A DNA stretch of 64,000 nucleotides, from NCBI GenBank assembly GCA_029582155.1, contig CM055912.1:3296191-3360190 (forward strand), read 5' to 3'. Both the position numbers and the translations under genes were made by a program. Positions 23,021 to 35,411 of this stretch are shown here, in pieces (positions within the stretch are counted from its first letter, which is position 1; each line of letters begins with the position of its first letter). A model generated the notes under the pieces. That model searched no databases. It was not told the DNA's origin and worked only from the letters and a program-made list of their open reading frames with translations. Source of the DNA: Panopea generosa. Taxonomy: Eukaryota > Mollusca > Bivalvia > Adapedonta > Hiatellidae.

Positions 23021-23819
23021 AATAGTATAAACGTCTCAAACAATAATTAATTTTGTACTGTTCTGCATATAAAGATATGCACTTCTGGAACACTGGGTAC
23101 ATTGTCAATGGTTCTAAAAGTGCCTTGTTCCTATAGATAGTCCTCTGCTGATCCAACTATGCAGAAAAAAAAAACATGGGGCTGACCAGGTTGCTTTTTC
23201 ACAATTTCGATGGTTTGATGGCGCCCCTTCATTTCTGACAATTCTGCCCATTTGTTGCAGTGTATCACTACGCATCTTTAAACTGTTATAGCTTCACCCA
23301 ACAGTTCTCAATGTCATCCAAACTTTGCAGAAATCATGAAAATGTTTCAATGCTACCGTATGAACAAAGAAATATGACATGTTATGCTTTTTTAACAAAA
23401 AAAATGCCAAACCGCTTTACACAGCTCTAATTTCTTTGGTTTGGTGTAAGAATCTCGCTAACGCATTGAAAGGGAGGTAATTATTCAGTGAGACCTATCA
23501 AGCATTGCATAATAAGAAAATCAATGGCAAACATAAAAATAACATTCTTATACAGGAGAACGACTTTATCTAAATATATACTCGTACATTTATATTTATA
23601 TTTTATATCTGTAGAAATTGTTCTTAATGGTATATACAGATGGATTAAATTTCAAATTAATTGATTTATATATGCTATATATGCTATTGTTTTGTTTAAT
23701 TTGTGTTACATCAGTATGTGTAACTATTTGAGTGAAACATTTTGGGGCGGAACAAGTTGAGTGAGTAAGTGCAATGTATGTACATGCACAATATGGAGTC
23801 GTTGTTCTCACTTGGTTGT
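23021..23819. other. Non-coding AT-rich block, unit A
   Basis: Its right part (from about 23,520) matches 43,490-43,790 in unit B, including an ATACAGGAGAACGACT landmark. No gene is visible on either strand. Confidence 0.5.
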
Positions 23820-25930
23820 AGAGAGTTTACATTTACGAACACATCTGGCCAGGAGACAGACGACGGGAGACAGACAACGTGCAATCTTATCAACACATCT
23901 GGCTCATAGACGGATGATTGGTGACGAACAACATGCCAACGCATAAACACATCTGGTCAGTAGACAGACGACGGGTGACGGACAACGTGCAGTCTCATGA
24001 ACACATCTGGCCAGTAGACAGACGACTGGTGACGGACAATGTGTCATCGCATAAACATTCTGGCCAGTAAACAGACAACGGGTGATTGGCAACGTGCCAT
24101 CTCATGAACACATCTGACCAGTAGATAGACGACGGGTGACGGACAATGTGCCATCGCATCAACACATCTGGCCAATAAACAGACGACGGGTGACGGACAA
24201 CGTACCATCTCATCAACACATCTGACCAGAAAACAGACGACGGGTGACGAACAATGTGCAATCTCATAAACACATCTGACCAGTAGACAGACGATGGGTG
24301 ACTTACAACGTGCCATCTTATAAACACATCTGATCAGTAGACAGACGACGGGTGACGGACAACGTGCCATCTCATAAACACATCTGACCAGTAGACCGAC
24401 GACGGATGACGGACAACGTGCCATCTCATAAACACATCTGACCAGTAGACAGGCGACGGGTGACGGACAACGCGCCATCTCATTTACACACCTGGCCAGT
24501 AGGCAAATGACGGGTGACGTCCAACGTCCCATCTCATAAACACACCTGGCAAGGAGACAGACGACGGGTGACGGAAAAGTTGCCATCTCATAAACACATC
24601 TGACCAGTAGACAGACGACGAGTGACGGACAACGTGCAATCTCATAAACACATCTGACCAGAAGACAGACGACGGGTGATGGACAACGTGCCATCTCATT
24701 AACACACCTGGCAAGTAAACAGACTACGGGTGACGGACAACGTGCCATCTCATAAACACATTTGACAAGTAGACAGCCAACAGGTGACGGACAACGTGCC
24801 ATCTCATAAACATATCTGACCAGTAGACAGACGACGGATGACGGACAACGTGCCATTTTATCAACACACCTGGCCTCTAAACAGACGACGGGTGACGGAA
24901 AACGTGCCATCTCATAAACAAATCTTGCCAGTAGACAGACGACGGGTGACGAACAATGTGCCATCTCATTAACACATCTGGCCAGTATACAGACGACGGG
25001 TAATGGACAACGCGCCATCCTATTAACATTCTGGCATGTAGACAGATGGCGAGTAACGGATAACGCGCCATCCCATAAACATTCTTGCCAGTAAACAGAC
25101 CACTAATTACGTGCCATCCCATAAACATTCTGGCATGTAGACAGACGACGGGTGACGAAAATCCCGTCATCCCATAAACATTCTGGTCAATATACAGATG
25201 ACGGGTGACGGACAACGGACAACGCGCCATCCCATTGATAGTCAAAGCGTGACGGACAACGGTTCGTCGCATAAGCACATCTTGTCAGTAGACAGACGAC
25301 AGGTGACGGACAACGCGTAATCGCATCAGCACATTTGGCCAGTAAACAGAGAACAGGTGACGGACAATGCGTAATCGCATCAGCACATATGACCAGTAAA
25401 CAGAGAACAGGTGACGGACAATACGTAATCGCATCAGCACATGTGGTGAGTAAACATAGAACAGGTGACGGACAACGCGTAATCGCATCAGCACATTTGG
25501 CCAGTAAACAGACAACAGGTGACGGACAACGCGTAATCGCATCAGCACATCCAGCCAGTAAACAGAGAACAGGTGACGTACAACGCGTCATCGCATAAGC
25601 ACATCTGGCCAGAAGACAGACAACGTATGACTGATAACCCGTCATCGCATAAACACATCCAGCCAGTAGACAGACGACTGACAACGTGTCATAGCATAAA
25701 CACATCTGGCCAGTAGACATACGACTGACAATTCGTCATCGCATAAGCACATCTGGCCAGAAGACAGACAACGGATGACTGATAACCTGTCATCGCATAA
25801 ACAAATCTGGCCAGTAGACATACAACTGACAACGCGTCATCGCGTAAACACATCTGGCCAGTAGACAGACCACTGACAACGCGTCATAGCATAAACACTT
25901 CTGGCCAGTAGACAGATGACGGATGAAAGA
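23820..25930. repeat. 54-bp satellite array, end of unit A
   Basis: About 39 units of 54 bp, core CAGACGACGGGTGACGGACA then ACGTGCCATCTCATAAACAC. Two subfamilies lie in blocks: a CGTGCCATC form in the left two thirds and a CGCGTAATCGCATCAGC form at about 25,300-25,600. Because 54 is 18 codons and the unit has no stop in several frames, long pseudo-frames appear (for example 24,044-25,018 minus, 324 codons). These are not genes. Confidence 0.95.
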
Positions 25931-26982
25931 CAACTCATTAGCAGTCGAATAATCAATACGTGGAATGACAATTTCGATTTGTTAATGTTAACCTTTATTA
26001 ATTAAATATTAAAAAACAACAACATTATTTCTGTCAAAATGGTAGAATATAAGAATGTGTGATGGGTTTAAGGTTCTGATAGAAGATGCATCCGTAGGGT
26101 TAAATGTTTTGGCGGAAACAAGGACCTGCAAAAATAGCTATTACAAGGAATGGAATTTTATATCTGAACTGAAATATGATACATGAATTATTAATTTTCT
26201 TGCATACCAAACACAAAAATAATTATTTCCATTTACTTCATCATTATCTTTAATCACGATCACCATAAAGACGTTAAATCATATAATATACGTCACCTAT
26301 TTTACACGTCACATCACTGTGCGAGGAGTGTAGGAAAGGCACGAGGAGGAGGTGTAAGATGATATTTCTATACACGGCGAAACCCTTGGAAATTTCTGGA
26401 TCTGACTATTTACTATAACACATTTATGCCTATTATTATTGACATTTGCTACTTTAACATATTTACGATTAGTCTTATAAGGATAACTATGATTATTAAG
26501 AGTAAGATTTTATATAAAATTATATCATTTGCATAATTATTTTCTCATTGCTGCTTTACGTTGTCTCATTCAATGCTATAACATAATTCACCCAGAATTC
26601 TATGATTGATCTATTTATGAATAACTATACTAATTCTTGTAATAAATTTAAGAAAACTGAATTGATTAATAGAAGTTTATTTATCCGTAATGTGACTTTA
26701 ACTTCTTCTATAATAATCCTAAACATTTAATAATTTTCACAATTCTCATCCATTAAAAAAGAACAAATCTGTACTTAAAAATCATACAATTATCTCAGTG
26801 AATTATTCTTAATTAATGGTATATATCATTTTTATCCTGAATGTTAACATACATATATCAGGGCATTGATAGTAAAAGCTCTTGATGACATTTTACATTA
26901 ATATAGTACGTTAAACTTTATGTGAAACCGTCACTGTAGTACAGTGCAGAAATGTGTTGTCGACGTTGTAATGAACAATAAA
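25931..26982 (-). other. 3' flank of the unit B B-box gene
   Basis: Matches 45,905-47,210 before gene C, so it belongs to the repeating unit and carries the presumed 3' UTR. Minus-strand AATAAA (26,676-26,681) and ATTAAA (26,726-26,731) are candidate polyadenylation signals, 250-310 bases past the stop. A single unit and a half of the 39-bp motif that is expanded in unit C is at 26,410-26,470. Confidence 0.5.
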
Positions 26983-28899
26983 CTACATGATCTGAAACAC
27001 TTTCATAATGTCACTTAACACCATTCCCACATATAGTTTGTCCTCCCTGTCACAGTAAGAGAGGGAATATGGAGACACTACTTCATCCTGTAGTAGTATT
27101 TGTATCTTGGTACATTCGGCCGTAATCTGGTGGATGTTGCAGGAGCCACATCCGCACACATACACTGTCCCGGTCTGTTCTATAGCAATACCGCGTGGAC
27201 TTGTCAATGTGTCGTCCTTGTAGACTGCAATCACAGTACCAGTCAAGGTCATACAGGTCACGGTGTTGTTGTTGTAATCAGACACATATACGGCCGTCTT
27301 GTCTGGTCTCATAGCAACATACTCAGGACAACTAAACAGAGGTTCACCACGATCACTATTCATAAAAGTCCTCAACACAGTGCCACTCATATCGATTATC
27401 TCTACCTTCCCGGGATCCATAAATGTCACTATAAGTGTATCATTATTACTCACTATTCCATGACATTTACCTTTGACCTTTATTTCACGACTTTTGGATA
27501 GTTTGTTAGAACTTACAGACAGTAACGCGATTTTCTTATCACCGGGGTATGTCACGGCCACTTGATTGTTGTCAATACGAGTTACATCCCATGGAAAGTT
27601 TGACAGTTTAAGTTCAGCAGTTATTTTGTTTTGTTTTGTATCTACTAGATTAATCTTACTATACTTATTAGCAATGACTAACCGGTTTTCGGGAAGCAGG
27701 ACTGAGCCTGAGATGCAGCAGCCATACAACCTGGTATCACTCTGTGTTCTGATTCTGATATCTGTAATGTGTGTCGCTGATCTGATTTTACTCTTCTTTC
27801 TTTGTTCATTCCTTACTCGTACTTGTGGAAACGACGAATTGTTATGTGGAACGTCTGCTGATTGTTGTGAACCTATATTCTCATTACCTTCTGTCAGAAT
27901 AGTTGTTTTCTTTTTTGCTTCATTTGTTTGCTCAATTCTAGTTGATTCAGTGACGTCAAGCTTTCCTGTCTTTGTTGTTTTGATGTCGTTGTCATCCAAA
28001 ATGCTGTTTGCTGTGTTGTCTGTGGGTTTATTGATCACAGAAATATTCTCGATTACCTTCAGTGTTTCCATCAGGTCTTGTATCTGCTTCTCCGGCTTAA
28101 ACTCGTACCTCGTGATCTTATTATCATTCTTTATCTGGCTGAGACTCTCAAATATTGTCTTCATCTGTAGTTTGGATTTGTCCATAGCAGTGAATAGTTT
28201 CCCATTTTGTTTAGATTTGTGTAAAGTATCAAGTTCTGGGATCAATGCATTTACATCTTGTTTCACTGTAATGCACAAGTCAGCAACTTTACTCATGCTT
28301 GCCTGATCTTCATCTCTGACGTCATTTACTTTGTTTATTGCGTCATTTTCAAGCTTATCAAAATATTCGTTTATCTCTGTTCTGAACTCTCGAATATATT
28401 TTATTGCGACAGATTGGTAACTTTCTATAAACTTAACATTTTGTTCTGTCATGATGGTCGCAGTATCGGCTTGTTGGAGAAAGGAAGCAAGTTTGTTACG
28501 TAGGTGTTCATATTCTTGTTCTATATAACTGATATTGTCACATTTCTTGTGATCAATCACAAAACAGATTCCACAACCTAGTTGTTTATGTGAGCTACAG
28601 TAAAAATTAACAAGCTCACCTGTGTGTTTGGAACATTTATCAACATTCGTGTCAGGAGGATTTATCTGGGACTTCTTTTTTGGCATTGTTGATTTATCTT
28701 GTAGCACGTGATGTCTTGGTTTACGGTGATACCTAAAACACTCAGCACATAGATATTCACAACAGTCGATACAAAATCCCGCGGCGGGTAGTTGTTGGCC
28801 ATCATCACTACATGGCTGACAGATAAGTTCCGGTGATTTATCAGATTCCTCCTCCTTGCTGGTACTTAGCTCACCTGCCTTTCTTCCCGGAACAGCCAT
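26983..28899 (-). CDS. RING-less TRIM-like B-box/coiled-coil/NHL protein, unit B (complete)
   Basis: A single coding exon of 638 codons runs from ATG at 28,897-28,899 to TAG at 26,983-26,985. Upstream codons stay open for 14 more residues without an ATG, so the start is placed at the Met that begins MAVPGRK, as in unit C. Domains in order: B-box1-like zinc finger (C27, C30, C43, C46, C51, C54, H58, H63), B-box2 (C89, H92, C101, H104, C109, C112, H117, C120), coiled coil about 125-290, polar Thr/Asn/Lys-rich linker about 295-390, and a beta-propeller about 395-638. In the propeller, repeats of the type YVSDYNNNTVTCM and GIAIEQTGTVYVC look like NHL blades. No RING is present, so ligase activity is not expected from this chain alone. 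It lacks three residues between H58 and H63 that A and C have. Family knowledge suggests a cytoplasmic adaptor, possibly in signalling or innate immunity; that part is inference. Confidence 0.93.
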   Translation of the reverse strand: MAVPGRKAGELSTSKEEESDKSPELICQPCSDDGQQLPAAGFCIDCCEYLCAECFRYHRKPRHHVLQDKSTMPKKKSQINPPDTNVDKCSKHTGELVNFYCSSHKQLGCGICFVIDHKKCDNISYIEQEYEHLRNKLASFLQQADTATIMTEQNVKFIESYQSVAIKYIREFRTEINEYFDKLENDAINKVNDVRDEDQASMSKVADLCITVKQDVNALIPELDTLHKSKQNGKLFTAMDKSKLQMKTIFESLSQIKNDNKITRYEFKPEKQIQDLMETLKVIENISVINKPTDNTANSILDDNDIKTTKTGKLDVTESTRIEQTNEAKKKTTILTEGNENIGSQQSADVPHNNSSFPQVRVRNEQRKKSKIRSATHITDIRIRTQSDTRLYGCCISGSVLLPENRLVIANKYSKINLVDTKQNKITAELKLSNFPWDVTRIDNNQVAVTYPGDKKIALLSVSSNKLSKSREIKVKGKCHGIVSNNDTLIVTFMDPGKVEIIDMSGTVLRTFMNSDRGEPLFSCPEYVAMRPDKTAVYVSDYNNNTVTCMTLTGTVIAVYKDDTLTSPRGIAIEQTGTVYVCGCGSCNIHQITAECTKIQILLQDEVVSPYSLSYCDREDKLYVGMVLSDIMKVFQIM

Positions 28900-28935
28900 T
28901 TCGTACCTATCCTTCTCTTTAAACGTATTTAGTTT

Positions 28936-29045
28936 CTGCAAATATATTGTAACAATATATTAGAGAAAATAATCCCGCCTGCGCTCATTGACGTTTAATT
29001 TCTTATGTAAAGCATTCAACCTGATATGTAAAAGAAATGCATGGC
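28936..29045 (-). other. Predicted small 5'-UTR intron of the unit B B-box gene
   Basis: A TTTGCAG acceptor lies 36 bases upstream of the ATG, and a GTAAGCC donor candidate sits near 29,045, both at positions equivalent to units A and C. A second donor-like GTAAG seen in A near 1,005 is lost here, which favours the GTAAGCC site. Confidence 0.35.
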
Positions 29046-29720
29046 TTACAGTATTAAAGATGCATCACCTACTAAGAAACGTTCATAGAATGCCAAAGAG
29101 GAAGATCCTATTCGAAGATAATGGTTAATTATGTCCCTGTAGTACATCTTATTTATGAAATTTATGAAATTCGTTAATAGACAGGTCGGCATTTCCCCGA
29201 TTTATTCCTCGATGTTTCAGCATAAACCCGATACTGGCCAATGAGTTACTTTCGATTTAAGGTCAATAATATTAAAGAATTTTACACTACAGAGACAGAA
29301 TACAATATAGATTATTGAACAGAATATCCAAAAATATATGATGTTTGATATGAATTTGCTTTTTTACTGCTAATCTTGAAAATATATCGGCGGTATAGTT
29401 GAGGCCTTTTTGATACGAGAACATTATTTATTATTAGATTGTATTTGAATATATGAATGTAATCCGTATATTGTATTATGTAAATGTTTATCACGCTGAT
29501 GGTTGAGATTCCACTGTTCTAAATTGATCGAAATTCACGCAGTACCGTAATGGCAAATCCTAAGTCACGGTTTGGCTAAAATAACCATGATTGCACATTA
29601 TATTAACAACTTTGTATATTTTCTTATTACTTTGTCAGAAGTCGTGCACATATACAAATATACTGACATTGTCAGTTTGAATCATTCGGTAAATGTGTAT
29701 TAAAGTCAATAAAAAACAGT
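28945..29720. other. Conserved 5' flank of the B-box gene, unit B
   Basis: Aligns to 945-1690 (A) and 49,180-49,910 (C) but with clearly more substitutions and small indels than A and C show against each other. Confidence 0.55.
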
Positions 29721-29724
29721 CATT

Positions 29725-30215
29725 GTCACATATATCATTTTCCTGTTATAGGAATAGTGATAGTGTATGAACTTTATGATAATTAACAAAGAAACAGTAG
29801 TTGTAGTACATGTAACATCTACTACTATCCTGTTATAGGAATAGTGATAGTGTATATACAGTATGATAGTCGACAATAAAACAGTAGTAGTAACATCTAC
29901 GAGTGTGCTGTTATAGGAATAGTGATAGTCTACAAAGACAGCGGTTATAACATTCACTAGTGCCATGTTATAGGAATAGTGATAGTGTATATACCATATA
30001 ATAGTCGACAAGGAAACAGTAGTAATAACATGTACAAGTGACCTGTTATAGGAACAGTGATATTGTATAGACTATATGTAATCGAATAAAATAGTAGTAG
30101 TTACATTTACTAGTGTCCTGTTATAGGAATAGTGATAGCGTATATATTCATTGAGAGGCGACAAAAAATCAGTAGTAAAAACATGACTGGTGTTCTGTAA
30201 TTGAAATAGCCAGTT
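29725..30215. repeat. ~75-bp minisatellite, unit B
   Basis: About six units with the same core as in A (TGTTATAGGAATAGTGATAG). The array is continuous: no LINE is inserted. Right of it, the sequence joins directly to the counterpart of A at about 5,610 (a TCAAGTACTTTTAGTA landmark). Confidence 0.88.
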
Positions 30216-31414
30216 TGTTTAAAAAAGATACAAATTCAATTTAAAATATATGTCATCTATGTTAATGAATCGTCAAGTACTTTTAGTAATTTGATATCAA
30301 ATTGAAGGAGAAAACGTTTTTAATTAAATGGATGAGTAATATGGTAAATGCAACTAAAGAGAAGTAATGTCAGTCTCATGTTTCACCAACATATACTTAA
30401 ATACTTAAATCTAGAATACGATTTTAGACATTAAATTGGATAAGGTTTCTTTGATTTTGATTATATAATAGACATATATCCAGTCAAAACTTACTTAAAT
30501 ATTTAAGTACAATGTTGGTGACAGTGAAGCCAGCTCTGAAATGTTTACTTCGATTCATATATCTACGCACAGGCTTCTGTTTCTGGCATAGTACTACCAG
30601 GATGTGCTTCCGAGGAATTGTCGCATTATAGCGGTTATAAATAATCCATGTTTCTTCTTCTTTAAAAATGCATTTTCCTTATTTTAATGCTATTTTTTTT
30701 TTGAATTTCATAGTTGATGTATAGTTGATGTATTTTGAACATTTTCAAAACATTGTCATGTTTGAATTGTAAATTTAGATAAAAAAAGATGCTTGAAAGT
30801 TGGGGTATGAATACATGAGTTCGGAATTTTCAACAGTGTACACAATGAGCAGAAAAAAAAATCTTATATGACAAATAACCCCTACACATTTCTCATCATA
30901 TTCTGGTAGTGCAGAGGTTGACAAACAGTAAAATGTAAGTTCCACTTCTTTCATTTTGGTCTCTCCATCAATGACAAGCCTTCAAACTTTTATTATTAAC
31001 ATAAGTCAATGGTGGGCTTACACCTTGTTGAAATTACTTAAGTATATAGTTAAATGCTTAAATATATAGGAATGCATTGAGATGTGTATCATTCCAGACT
31101 GGTTTCCATACAACTGCATGTTAAATATGATTTACATTCATTAAGAAGTTAAAAAATAACCAGTAACAATATAATTATATTTTTAAGTATTGAAGTTAAA
31201 CTAAAGAATATAAATATATTTATAAATGCTAACTCAATTCTTACTAGTTAATTCTTTAGTATAATATAGATATAAAATAAACCTTGTGCACTTTTACAGG
31301 AACCAGTTTAAAATCATCCAGCTGCATTTCTTACATACAGGTATTTAAGTATAAACATCAATGTGTTGTGTTGGGGGAACAGAAGCCTGGTGTATAAACC
31401 ATATTTTCTTTCGT
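30216..31414. other. Mostly unit B-specific non-coding block
   Basis: The first about 120 bases match A 5,600-5,690. The rest has no clear counterpart in A or C apart from a short stretch around 30,520. No gene is visible. Confidence 0.45.
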
Positions 31415-31945
31415 ACTTTACTCAAACACGCATTTCAGTACCTTTAGTACCGGGATGAACTGACTCCATCTGGAGTTAAGTAGCGTACTGAAACACGCCT
31501 ACCAGTAATTTTAGTACCTTGATGATCTTACTCCAATAAACCAATCTTGTGACAAACAGCCACTGTGTTACATAGCGTACTCAAACACACCTACCAGTAA
31601 CTTTAGTATCTTGATGACCTACCTCCAATAACCCAGTCTGGTGACCAACCAACACTGTATTACGTAGCGTACTCAAACACGTCTTCCAGTGCCTTGATGA
31701 ACTTACTCCAATAACCCAATCTGGTGTCAAACAACCACTTTGTTACGTAGCATACACAATAATGCTTTCCAGTACATTTAGTACCTTGATGAGCTTACTA
31801 CAATCACCCAATCTGGTGTCAAACAACCACTGTGTTACGTAGCGTACCTAAACACGCCTTCCAGTAACTTTAGTACCTTGATGAACTTACTCTAATAACC
31901 CAATCAGGTGTCAAAAACCACTGTGTTTCATCGAAAACAACACCA
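31415..31945. repeat. 92-bp minisatellite, unit B
   Basis: Five to six units of about 92 bp with core GTACCTTGATGAACTTACTC and CAATCTGGTGTCAAACAACC; AGCGTAC landmarks at 31,574 and 31,666 are 92 apart. Unit A holds just one related copy (CTGGTGCCAATCAAACACTG, about 6,480), so B expanded a sequence that is single in A and C. Confidence 0.88.
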
Positions 31946-33410
31946 CAACATGCACACATCAAAAGAAAACCAGTCTTTCCAGGACTATTTAACTCCTATA
32001 TTTACCTTTTTTTCTAGTACCTTAATAACTTTGAGATTGATAACAGTTAAGTAACATAATTACCACCCAATTTTACACATATTATTTCAGCAACGTCAAA
32101 ACATTCATTCCAGTACTGAGACTACTTTGATATTTGAGCAATTTGAAAAGCTTCAATACAATTAATATTCATAATTATAAAATGATTAAAAAGTCATTGA
32201 GTCAATAATTGATTTTTCACAAATGCCAGTATTTCATATACTTGTATATCGGAATTAGACAATTATGAACAATAAACAATTAAACATTTACATTTTGACA
32301 TTTCTCCACCCACTAATCTCTCTGCAGGTTGTATATCCAGCTCATTGGCAACGATACTGAATATACGCTTAAACTCTAACACCTGTTTACATAATAAATT
32401 ATCTTACCTCTTTATGGCTGTATTCAGTTGACTAACCTTGAAGAATCATTTTTATTCTGGTTTAATTCTTGCATTCGACGTACTACTTTCGATTTTAAAA
32501 GTTAACCTGATGTATCGTGATTTATAGAAAACTGTAAATTACACCCAGGTACACCCTGGTGTATCGTCATTTATAGAAAACTGTAAAATACACCCATTTA
32601 CTACTAAAACCCAGATAAATACCGGCTACTTAGCGTCGATTTGCGGATAGGAATTAATGTTAAATTAATGCAAGCATATCGATATTATATTATATGTGAA
32701 TGTCGATGCTATTAAGTATAAAGTTGTATGAGTTTGTATCTTTAATGTAAGAACATATTCCATTTGATGTTTATATCACATATTATAACCATATTCATGT
32801 TTCAACATCGCACATCATTAACACATAACGCAGGATTCTCTATATATATTTATTCCTTACATTGTTACAACAATCATTTAAATTTGATGAATTACTTTTA
32901 ACACATATGCATTTCTAAAATATAGTACGAAATATTTCTTCATTTTTGTATCAGTTCCTATTTAAACATCAACCATTATCTCAATCAAACCATGCAACTA
33001 AACTTGCATTTCTACAACACCCAACCATCTAAAACATATCTAAACAGCTGGTCTCCCCAAGGTTATCTCCCTTAATTACTTCATGATCGTACACTTGGCC
33101 TTTTCAAAGTAAACTCACTAACTCCTTAAAAACTCGTAGCTTGCCAATTACTTCCGCTAATGGTCATGATTTATCAGTATACTTCCTGCATAGATGTCGC
33201 TAAATGCCCATAAAAATATGCTAACAATTCTATTTTTAGTCTGCTGTATGCGAACCTTTGACAGTGATATATATCAAAAGTTCAAACTAAATAGTATCTT
33301 CAATCTTAATCTAAATGCTTGCACTTATAGCGTGCTTTACACATCAGTGTTAATTTGGGTTTAAGTTTTACATTATCAAACAAAATAGAATACAGTAATT
33401 GATAATTGAA
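31946..33410. other. Non-coding block, partly shared with A and C
   Basis: About 32,000-32,650 matches A 7,960-8,550. A short internal duplication (GGTGTATCGT...GTAAAATACACCCA) is seen at 32,505-32,590. From 32,660 the sequence is specific to B. No gene is visible. Confidence 0.5.
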
Positions 33411-33414
33411 GTGA

Positions 33415-33775
33415 CTGACAATAACACATATAGATGTATGAATTATACGTTATGTACATATAGTTATGTGTCATTGACATGTAGATATTAATGTAGTTGT
33501 ATAAATTATACGTTATGGACATACAGTTATGTGTCATGTATATACCATATTTTATATAGATGTATAAATTATACGTTATGTACATATGTAGATGTATGAA
33601 TTATACATTATGTACATATAGTTATGTGTCATGTATATATCATATTTTATGTAGATGTATGAATTATACGTTACGTACATATAATTATGTGTCATGTATA
33701 TATCATATTTTATGTAGACGTATAAATTATACGTTATGTGCCATGGGTCAAATTTTATGTAAATGTAGATAGTAT
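33415..33775. repeat. 63-bp minisatellite, unit B
   Basis: About five to six units of 63 bp with core GAATTATACGTTATGTACAT and TTATGTGTCATGTATATA. 63 is a multiple of three, which explains the open frames on both strands here; none is a gene. Confidence 0.9.
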
Positions 33776-34320
33776 ATACAAACCAATCTAGTATGTTTGC
33801 AATGTGATTCATTTCTGGTGGTTAAATGTTCCAATGTTTCCATATGTTCAGAGAAATATGACAGAATCATTTTCAACACAATTCATGACCAACCGATTTA
33901 CACAGCTCTAATTTCTATGGCGCAAGACTCTTGCAAGGGGTGTATTCTTAAGTGATACCTTTAGCATAGCCTTATAATAATATCATATAACACACTTGAA
34001 TATGCTGCTGTGTAAAATATAACATTTATTTTATTAGTTCTCCCGTTAATAGCAATAGTTACGATTGTTAAGCACACGTTGTTTGGTCAGTTGCTTCAGG
34101 GGAAGTGTAAATGACGTCATAGTTTAATAAGCGTTCAATTGCTATGTATTGTGGGCCAGGCATAGAAATCCCTGCTTATTTTATTGGTGACTAATAGACC
34201 GGATTCAGGAGCTATCAGGTTCTTGGGTAGACAAACAAATACGATGAAATACCTAAATACGTCATCGCTGTTTGAACAAAGTACACACTTGTTCCTTTAT
34301 TAGTGCATATAGCATTTAAC
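33776..34320. other. Non-coding or promoter-bearing block upstream of a candidate exon
   Basis: Specific to unit B. It contains TGACGTCA near 34,112. No TATA is placed at a convincing distance from 34,321. A SINE or other repeat is not evident. Confidence 0.35.
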
Positions 34321-34378
34321 ATGCTTCGAGTTTTCGTTGTGTTTGTAATGCAGACGGCTATCACCCAGAATAATATTT
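34321..34378 (+). CDS. Candidate signal-peptide first exon of a secreted protein
   Basis: An ATG opens 19 codons reading MLRVFVVFVMQTAITQNNI, a short basic start, a hydrophobic core and a polar end as in a signal peptide. After the next base comes a consensus 5' splice site, GTAAGTTTT, at 34,379. Without splicing the frame stops at once (TAA at 34,388). The exon would end in phase 1. I cannot find an obviously in-phase partner exon: the nearest candidate (34,653-34,940) needs a different phase. It is seen only in unit B. It could be a chance match or a relic. Confidence 0.3.
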
Positions 34379-34652
34379 GTAAGTTTTAACTAAGTCTACT
34401 AATGTATTTATAATTATTTTGACTTTGCATAAAACGGATGAACTTCATACAATCTTACACTTCCATGTAACTGTAATATTGACACATGACACGTTGATCT
34501 ATTTGTTATACTGTGTTTCTGTCGATTCAAATGATTTGTTTGGACATATTTACAACAGTTTATTATTAACGTATAGATTATTATTTTTGCGTAATTTCAT
34601 ATTCAGTAGAAAAGTCAATCACAATTGCTATTCTACTAAAACAAACACATCT

Positions 34653-34948
34653 ACAACTTAGTTTCGCCGATGTATTGCAATTAATCGCCAAGAAAGACTT
34701 TATACAACAGTTCAGACAAAAAGTTTCCTTATTTGTCTATTACCCGGACAAATATAGCCAACACATGTCAGCTCCAGCTTTCATTCCGAGAGAAATCATA
34801 GTTTTCTTTATAACGTCTAACCGTGGAAATAACAATTATTCTAGGAAAGGCGGTTTTGTCTATTATGTTAGAAACCTGGTCAGTACAAATAACTTCATAA
34901 TCTTGCTAAACGATTTATTTATATTATATAGTCAAACACATCACATGT
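34653..34948 (+). CDS. Candidate internal exon, unrecognised (hypothetical)
   Basis: An open stretch of about 95 codons follows an acceptor-like CAACTTAG at 34,645-34,652. There is no good ATG at its start. The residues look protein-like (VYYPDKYSQHM, PREIIVFFIT, GGFVYYVRNL) with alternating hydrophobic strands. The second half faintly recalls a von Willebrand A fold, but no metal site is visible, so I give no function. It lies 270 bases after the candidate signal exon on the same strand; the phases do not match directly. Confidence 0.22.
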
Positions 34949-35410
34949 GATTGCATGTTCACGTGATAACTCACGTGACAACTCATGCTGAAACCATGTG
35001 TGACAAGTCCGTGCTTTTCTCATCCAAATGTGTCTCATTTACATTAACAGGAATGTTTATATGATGTATATATAACAAGACTAGAACAATATTCAACAGT
35101 TCGGAACTACAGATTGTGGTATGTGAACTGCTGTCACACGTTTCTCTCTCTACACGCTATGAACACACTGTCTGGAATGCTTTCCAATCAATTTGTTATT
35201 TGTCGAGACTATGTTTTACTATGTAATCATATAAATGAGAAAAAAGCAAATAAGCAAAAGTGGCTTTTTTTAGAAAGGTTGTTGCTTAATAAACACACTT
35301 CCAAATTTGCAAATCTATGGCACAATATTATAATCAGTGTCCAGGTAACATATTTGTGAAAATATTTAAACATTGTTTCCCATGTAGGTAAAGTCATGAT
35401 GGGTCACATG
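34949..35410. other. Unit B-specific block without a recognised gene
   Basis: An 81-codon plus frame at 35,114-35,359 has no domain I recognise and nothing to compare with in A or C. It could be an exon of the candidate gene to its left or chance. Confidence 0.3.
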
Positions 35411-35411
35411 C

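Noticed and set aside
27566-28306. 246-codon plus-strand frame opposite the unit B gene (also 27,100-27,501 and counterparts at 47,986 and 10-303)
   Set aside because: Antisense shadow of the B-box gene; the minus frame has clear zinc ligands, coiled coil and blades, the plus frame has none.
28897-28941. Longer start for gene B, 14 codons upstream
   Set aside because: It needs a TTG start and begins at a splice-acceptor-like CAG; gene C has a stop in this stretch, so the ATG of MAVPGRK is used.
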